In this document: positions 43,163 to 64,000 of the stretch, piece by piece
Layout of the letters: each line of letters begins with the position of its first letter
Numbering within the stretch: the first letter of the stretch is position 1
Assembly (NCBI RefSeq): GCF_963662255.1
Contig: NC_085046.1
Coordinates: forward strand, 96,179,324 to 96,243,323
From: Cinclus cinclus
Lineage: Eukaryota; Chordata; Aves; Passeriformes; Cinclidae
Length of the DNA stretch: 64,000 nt
Direction: 5' to 3'
Made by a program: the position numbers and the translations under genes
Notes under the pieces: model-generated
Seen by the model: the letters and a program-made list of their open reading frames with translations, nothing else
Told to the model about the DNA's origin: nothing
Databases searched by the model: none

Positions 43163-43268
43163 CTCATATCTCATCTCATCTCATCTCATCTCATCTCATC
43201 TCATCTCATCTCATCTCATCTCATCTCATTGCATCTCATCTCATTGCATCTCATCTCATCTCATCTCT
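43163..43268. repeat. (ATCTC)n pentanucleotide microsatellite
   Basis: About 20 copies of the unit CTCAT/ATCTC, interrupted twice by ATTGC variants near 43229 and 43244. The array creates repetitive ISSHL/SSHLI peptides in several frames that are not genes. The tract is long enough to be highly variable. Confidence 0.95.
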
Positions 43269-43894
43269 CTTGTCCATTTCTGCCCCCTTCCATTCCCAGC
43301 ACTCTGATCTCCTTGCTTTCTCTCCTTCCTTCTGGCAATCTTTCTGCTGGCACTTCACAAGGTTAATTTTAACTATAGCAGTCAGTGGTGTTTGGGCATC
43401 ACAGTCCCTATTTGGTGCTCCTATCAGAGTGGTACTGGGAATTTATGTTTCTTTTGCATCTGACACACCCTGATATTTCTTTGTTGGGTTGCTGCTCCTT
43501 GAGATAGGTGAAAAGCCAGACAGCAGGAAATTCCCAGAGTTTTGGAAGTTGCAACAGAAGTTAAGATCAGAAATACAATAAATATATTATCACTAATGGT
43601 ATCAAGGCCCTGTCAGATAAGTCTTTGATATGTAGAGCTTCAGAGAACTTTTGGAATGTAAAAGGACAGAAGTCGGAGGAGTAAAGAAGGAAAAATATCT
43701 TATGAATAGACAACTTTGAAAAAAGGATGCAGAGATAATAAGACTTCATTCTGTAATGAATGAGTCACAGAATAAATAAAAGGAAGACTGAAAACTCCTT
43801 AAAAAACCTCAGAAAAAGTTTGTTTCTCTCTCTGTATAACATTTGAAAGAAAGGAAGTTTAAAATTACAGCGCATCCTATATTGAAAGTGCTAA

Positions 43895-44045
43895 AAGATG
43901 GCTTTTGTAGAAGAACCTCTACAAAACTCTGAGAATTACAAAGCCATCTTCATTTGTGCACCTGAAGTTACATGCTAAAATGTCATGCAAATAGTTGCAC
44001 AGCAATATCCACTGCTTGTCCACCTTTCATCCATTTATTGAGATA
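43895..44045. repeat. Unclassified interspersed repeat, copy A, with nested inverted repeat
   Basis: From about 43941 this copy shares with 45729-45830 the blocks GCCATCTTC.TTTGTGCACC, GTTAC.TGC, TTGTCCA and ATC.ATTTATT in the same order and spacing. The left part folds on itself. AAGATGGCTTT (43895-43905) pairs with AAAGCCATCTT (43940-43950), and inside that TTTTGTAGA (43903-43911) pairs with TCTACAAAA (43918-43926). The family is not recognised. Confidence 0.6.
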
Positions 44046-45720
44046 GAATCCATTTGACACAGAAGATATAAAAAAAAAAGTTATTTGAATTACAGAAACC
44101 ACTTTTTTGAGGAGTCAGGAGTAGGCAGCTCTTTAAAGTTCATCTTATGCAGAGTGTAGTAAGGAAGGAACAAGGGACAATGTAAATGAGAACAGTGACT
44201 AATTTTCCCAGTGGAGGAACTCCTACATATTTTAACTGCAGATCAGTAAGAATATACTTGGGAGAAGAGACGCCCATGTTAAATAATGTCAATGGACAGG
44301 AAAAAGTTGAACTGGCTTCAGAAGCAGTCATGGGAATATACACGCACGCTAAAGGGAACAAGCAGGTAAGAGGGAAAGCAGAGCTGTTGGTGTGAGTTGA
44401 AAACAGGAGATGCAGAGGGAGTCAGTGCTCCCAGCAATGAGGGACTAATTTCCCCCTATTTAGGTTGTCTTATAATGCCAGCAATAATTTTTGATTCCAT
44501 TCACCACTTTTCATTTTTAATATTCAGTAAGCATTTTTCTCTGTGTATATGGGTGGCTGGGTGGGTGTGTTTAGTTATTATTTTATGGAAATACACACTT
44601 TTCTCTTAATATATAATTTTCCTATTTTTAACAATAAAAATATTTAAATTGAATAGCAGTCTTGAGCCATGATAGCATGCATTGAGTATGATAAAATGTA
44701 TTGCATCAGCTGATGCCCCTGGATTAGTTTTGGGTAAACAATCATCTCTTTTCTGGTCTAGAACAACAGCAGCAAAACTGAAGCTGCTTTTCCAGGTTAG
44801 GACTATTTCTTAAAGTTTAACCTAATTAGGCCTTCATTTAAGAAAATCTGACCAAAATGGCCACAATAACAGTGCAGGAGTATAGTGGCAATGGACAGTG
44901 CATATGTTTCCTCTATGAAATGCTTTTTTAGCCACTAACACCAACACCGAAGACAGTGTAAGAAAACTTTTGTTCAATGTAGATTGACCATATTTAAAGT
45001 TGTGAGAAGGGCTTGGATTGAGCATTCCTATAGATATGAATGATGAGCCTTCCTCCTGAATAAATGCTTTTATTTTGGGAAATGCCTGCTTCCTTAATTC
45101 TTTCTTGCTGCAGAATTGAGATACAAATCCATTTTATTATTATCACAAGTATGACATGGGGTCACATAAAGTTCTCACCAGTCCTATTTGGGGAAATGTG
45201 AGTAGCCCAATGTGCATCTGGTTAGAGGTCTTCATATTTCATTGAACAAGCATAATGTGCACAACTAAAAGGAATTACCTAGCAAGTGATGCTTCTCTTG
45301 CAATTGCTCCTGAAAAAGCATTGATAGATCCCTGTGAGTTCAGCCTCCTGTGCTAAACAAACCCTTGTTGCAGCAATCCAATACATTTATAATTAGCTTA
45401 AAAATGTCCCTTTGTTATACTGTCCTACAGATAGAAATACTGTCCTGCAAAACGACAAATGGTTTTGAGTTGCAAAACTCAAAAGAATTTAGTGAAATTT
45501 TGATGGACCATATGGAGGACATTAATATGAGTTTACTGTGAAAGAGCAGCACGGTTATGATGACCCTGTGGAGAAAGAATTAGCCATAAACTGAGAGGGT
45601 AGTGACATATATTCTTTGGAAATCATTTGCATGTGCTGCACTGCACCTTTGTTTTTTTGTTGGGTGTTGATAAAAATGTAGTTTCTTGTGCAATACATGG
45701 TAAAACTCCTCCCCCGCGTC

Positions 45721-45830
45721 TATTATAAGGCCATCTTCTTTTGTGCACCTGCAGTTACGTGCAAAAAAATTTCACAAGCATATACACACACAACATCTAT
45801 CATTTGTCCATGTATCATCAATTTATTTTT
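45721..45830. repeat. Unclassified interspersed repeat, copy B
   Basis: This is a diverged relative of the copy at 43941-44045, about 1.8 kb away in the same orientation. The similarity covers roughly 100 bases and includes TTGTGCACCTG, GTTACGTGC and the TTGTCCATGTATCATC block. The hairpin arm of copy A is not preserved here. It could be an old SINE- or DNA-transposon-derived element, or a local duplication. Confidence 0.6.
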
Positions 45831-46142
45831 TCCAATTATGATGGCAAGCACAAACTGTTAAAACTCAGTCCTCAGGTCAGATGACCAACAATATACCATG
45901 TGTCTTTAGAACATGCTTAAGAAACTCCTTCACAAATTGCCCTGCATTATAGACACAGCAATGTAGCCCTAGAGTGTAGGTTACGTAAAAAAGAAAACTC
46001 AAACCCTCTAACAATTCAACTCCTACTTCACCCCCTTGTCACTTTGCTCTACACAAGTCAGCAAAGTGCTATTTTCCAGGGCGCTGTCAGACACATCAAA
46101 GGGACATCAACAAACACTCCATTATTGCTATAAATGTAAATT

Positions 46143-46573
46143 GTAAAATTGTACAATGGTTTGGGGTGGAAGTGACCTTAAACACCATCTAGCTCCCATC
46201 CCACTGGATGGGCAGAGCACTTTCTACTGGCATAGGCTCACTCAGAGCCCCATCCAACCTGTCCTTGAACACTTCCAGGGACGGGGCACCCACAACAACT
46301 CTGGGCAACCCGTTCCAGTGTCTCACCACCCTCATAACAAAGAATTTCTTCCTAATATTTAACCTAAACCCACCATCTTTCAGTTTGAAAGTGACCCTTG
46401 TCCGGTCACTACACTCACTTCCAGAAAGTCCTTCGCCATCTTTCTAGTAGTCTCCCGTTCTGGGAATAAATCATGCCCTAGCGTAGCTTAAGGTTATGTC
46501 CTCTCATCCTGTCCCTGGTTAGTTCCACGACAAGAGAGGCAGCTCCCACCTGGCCACACCCTCCCCACAAGTA
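46143..46573 (-). mobile_element. CR1 LINE 3' fragment next to the RTTN promoter
   Basis: This is the reverse complement of a CR1 3' end. The plus strand begins near 46155 with ATGGTTTGGGGTGGAAGTGA and a CCTTAAA.ACCATCTAG block. It then has the conserved CATCCAACCTGTCCTTGAAC and TTCCAGGGACGGGGC segments, and later the CTCTCATCCTGTC block near 46501. The element is 5'-truncated at about 46570 and directly abuts the CpG island, about 65 bases from the minisatellite. It is non-coding here. Confidence 0.92.
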
Positions 46574-46636
46574 GGTGCAGCCACTCGGAGTTTTAGGCGC
46601 CCCCGCCGCCCTCCGCAGCCATCCAGGCCCGCGAGG

Positions 46637-46888
46637 CCGGCGGCGGGCTGGCGGGGCGGGAGGCGCGGGGCCTCATGGGAACTGTAGTTCTTTGTGCTGC
46701 CGGCGGCGGGCTGGCGGGGCGGGAGGCGCGGGGCCTCATGGGAACTGTAGTTCTTTGTGCTGCCGGCGGCGGGCTGGCGGGGCGGGAGGCGCGGGGCCTC
46801 ATGGGAACTGTAGTTCTTTGTGCTGCCGGCGGCGGGCTGGCGGGGCGGGAGGCGCGGGGCCTCATGGGAACTGTAGTTCTTTGTGCTG
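46637..46888. repeat. 63-bp minisatellite, four perfect copies, in the RTTN promoter
   Basis: Units at 46637-46699, 46700-46762, 46763-46825 and 46826-46888 are identical by eye. Each has a GC-rich half with GGGGCGGGA (Sp-type GC box) and then CCTCATGGGAACTGTAGTTC. Perfect identity points to recent amplification or ongoing homogenisation. The unit is a multiple of three, so all frames through it stay open, giving spurious 21-residue peptide repeats. The 63-bp period is close to six DNA helical turns, which would put all copies on one face. Confidence 0.97.
46677..46877 (-). promoter_or_regulatory. Four ZNF143-type ACTACAGTTCCC elements, one per minisatellite unit
   Basis: GGGAACTGTAGT occurs at 46677-46688, 46740-46751, 46803-46814 and 46866-46877, which reads ACTACAGTTCCC on the minus strand. 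This fits the ACTAYRnnnCCCR promoter motif attributed to ZNF143 (Staf) and its THAP11/HCFC1 partners, usually written ACTACAATTCCC. Binding is inferred from the motif only. Confidence 0.7.
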
Positions 46889-46973
46889 CCGCCGGCTCAC
46901 CGCGGGGCGATGAGAGTTCCCGGCGTGCTTCGCGCGCAGCGCCGGGCGGCGGGCCCGGGGCGGAAGCGGGCGG

Positions 46974-46985
46974 ACTACAGTTCCC
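46974..46985 (+). promoter_or_regulatory. Fifth ZNF143-type element, plus strand
   Basis: ACTACAGTTCCC lies 80 bases upstream of the RTTN ATG, opposite in orientation to the four minisatellite copies. It is followed by GAGGTGC. A partial relative, AGTTCCCGGCGTGC, lies at 46914-46927. This single-copy site is probably the ancestral promoter element. Confidence 0.65.
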
Positions 46986-47064
46986 GAGGTGCTCCGCGGG
47001 TGCTTCCAGCCGGGCGGGCGGCGGGCCCGCGCGGCGGTTGAATGCAGGCGGGCGGAGCGGCGCG

Positions 47065-64000
<16,936 letters not shown>

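Larger units (their letters stand above)
43269..46142. other. Intergenic DNA upstream of RTTN, with a diverged repeat pair
   Basis: Apart from the two related copies at 43933-44045 and 45721-45830, no gene, recognisable LTR or LINE was seen in this stretch immediately upstream of the RTTN-proximal CR1. Confidence 0.5.

Noticed and set aside
43109..43473. Open frames with repeated SSHLI residues
   Set aside because: Produced by the ATCTC microsatellite; no conserved sequence on either side.

Overview
This window looks like avian nuclear DNA, probably from a neoavian bird. Three things point there: CR1 LINE fragments, two solo endogenous-retrovirus LTRs of types I recognise from bird genomes, and a split coding sequence that reads as vertebrate rotatin (RTTN). 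The bulk is AT-rich, stop-rich, gene-free DNA with two sharply bounded CpG islands. No prokaryotic features are present.

Layout. Positions 1-13.9 kb are most likely intron 1 of a minus-strand gene. Its promoter is a CpG island at about 13.2-14.7 kb, with a good splice donor on the minus strand at 13921/13920. In mammals RTTN is arranged head-to-head with SOCS6, whose first exon is non-coding and is followed by a very long intron. SOCS6 is therefore the best candidate, but its coding exon is not in the window, so this rests on synteny alone. A decayed CR1 lies at 570-1390. From 14.7 to 46.1 kb is an intergenic spacer of about 31 kb. It holds a solo ERVL-like LTR (29.05-29.97 kb), pentanucleotide microsatellites, a G-rich tract, a diverged repeat pair and a few inverted repeats, but no convincing gene.

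From 46.6 kb a second CpG island forms the RTTN promoter. Between a truncated CR1 and the RTTN start sits a perfect four-copy 63-bp minisatellite. Each copy carries a GC box and an ACTACAGTTCCC element, the kind of site bound by ZNF143; a fifth such element lies just downstream in the opposite orientation. RTTN runs on the plus strand. Eleven exons (47065-63064) join in frame to give the first 495 codons. Intron 6 uses a GC-AG splice pair. Intron 2 carries an antisense LTR that is itself broken by a CR1 tail. Intron 4 carries a pure pyrimidine octamer array. The gene continues beyond the right edge.

No new multi-gene system is visible. The most notable signal is the tandemly amplified promoter element of RTTN.
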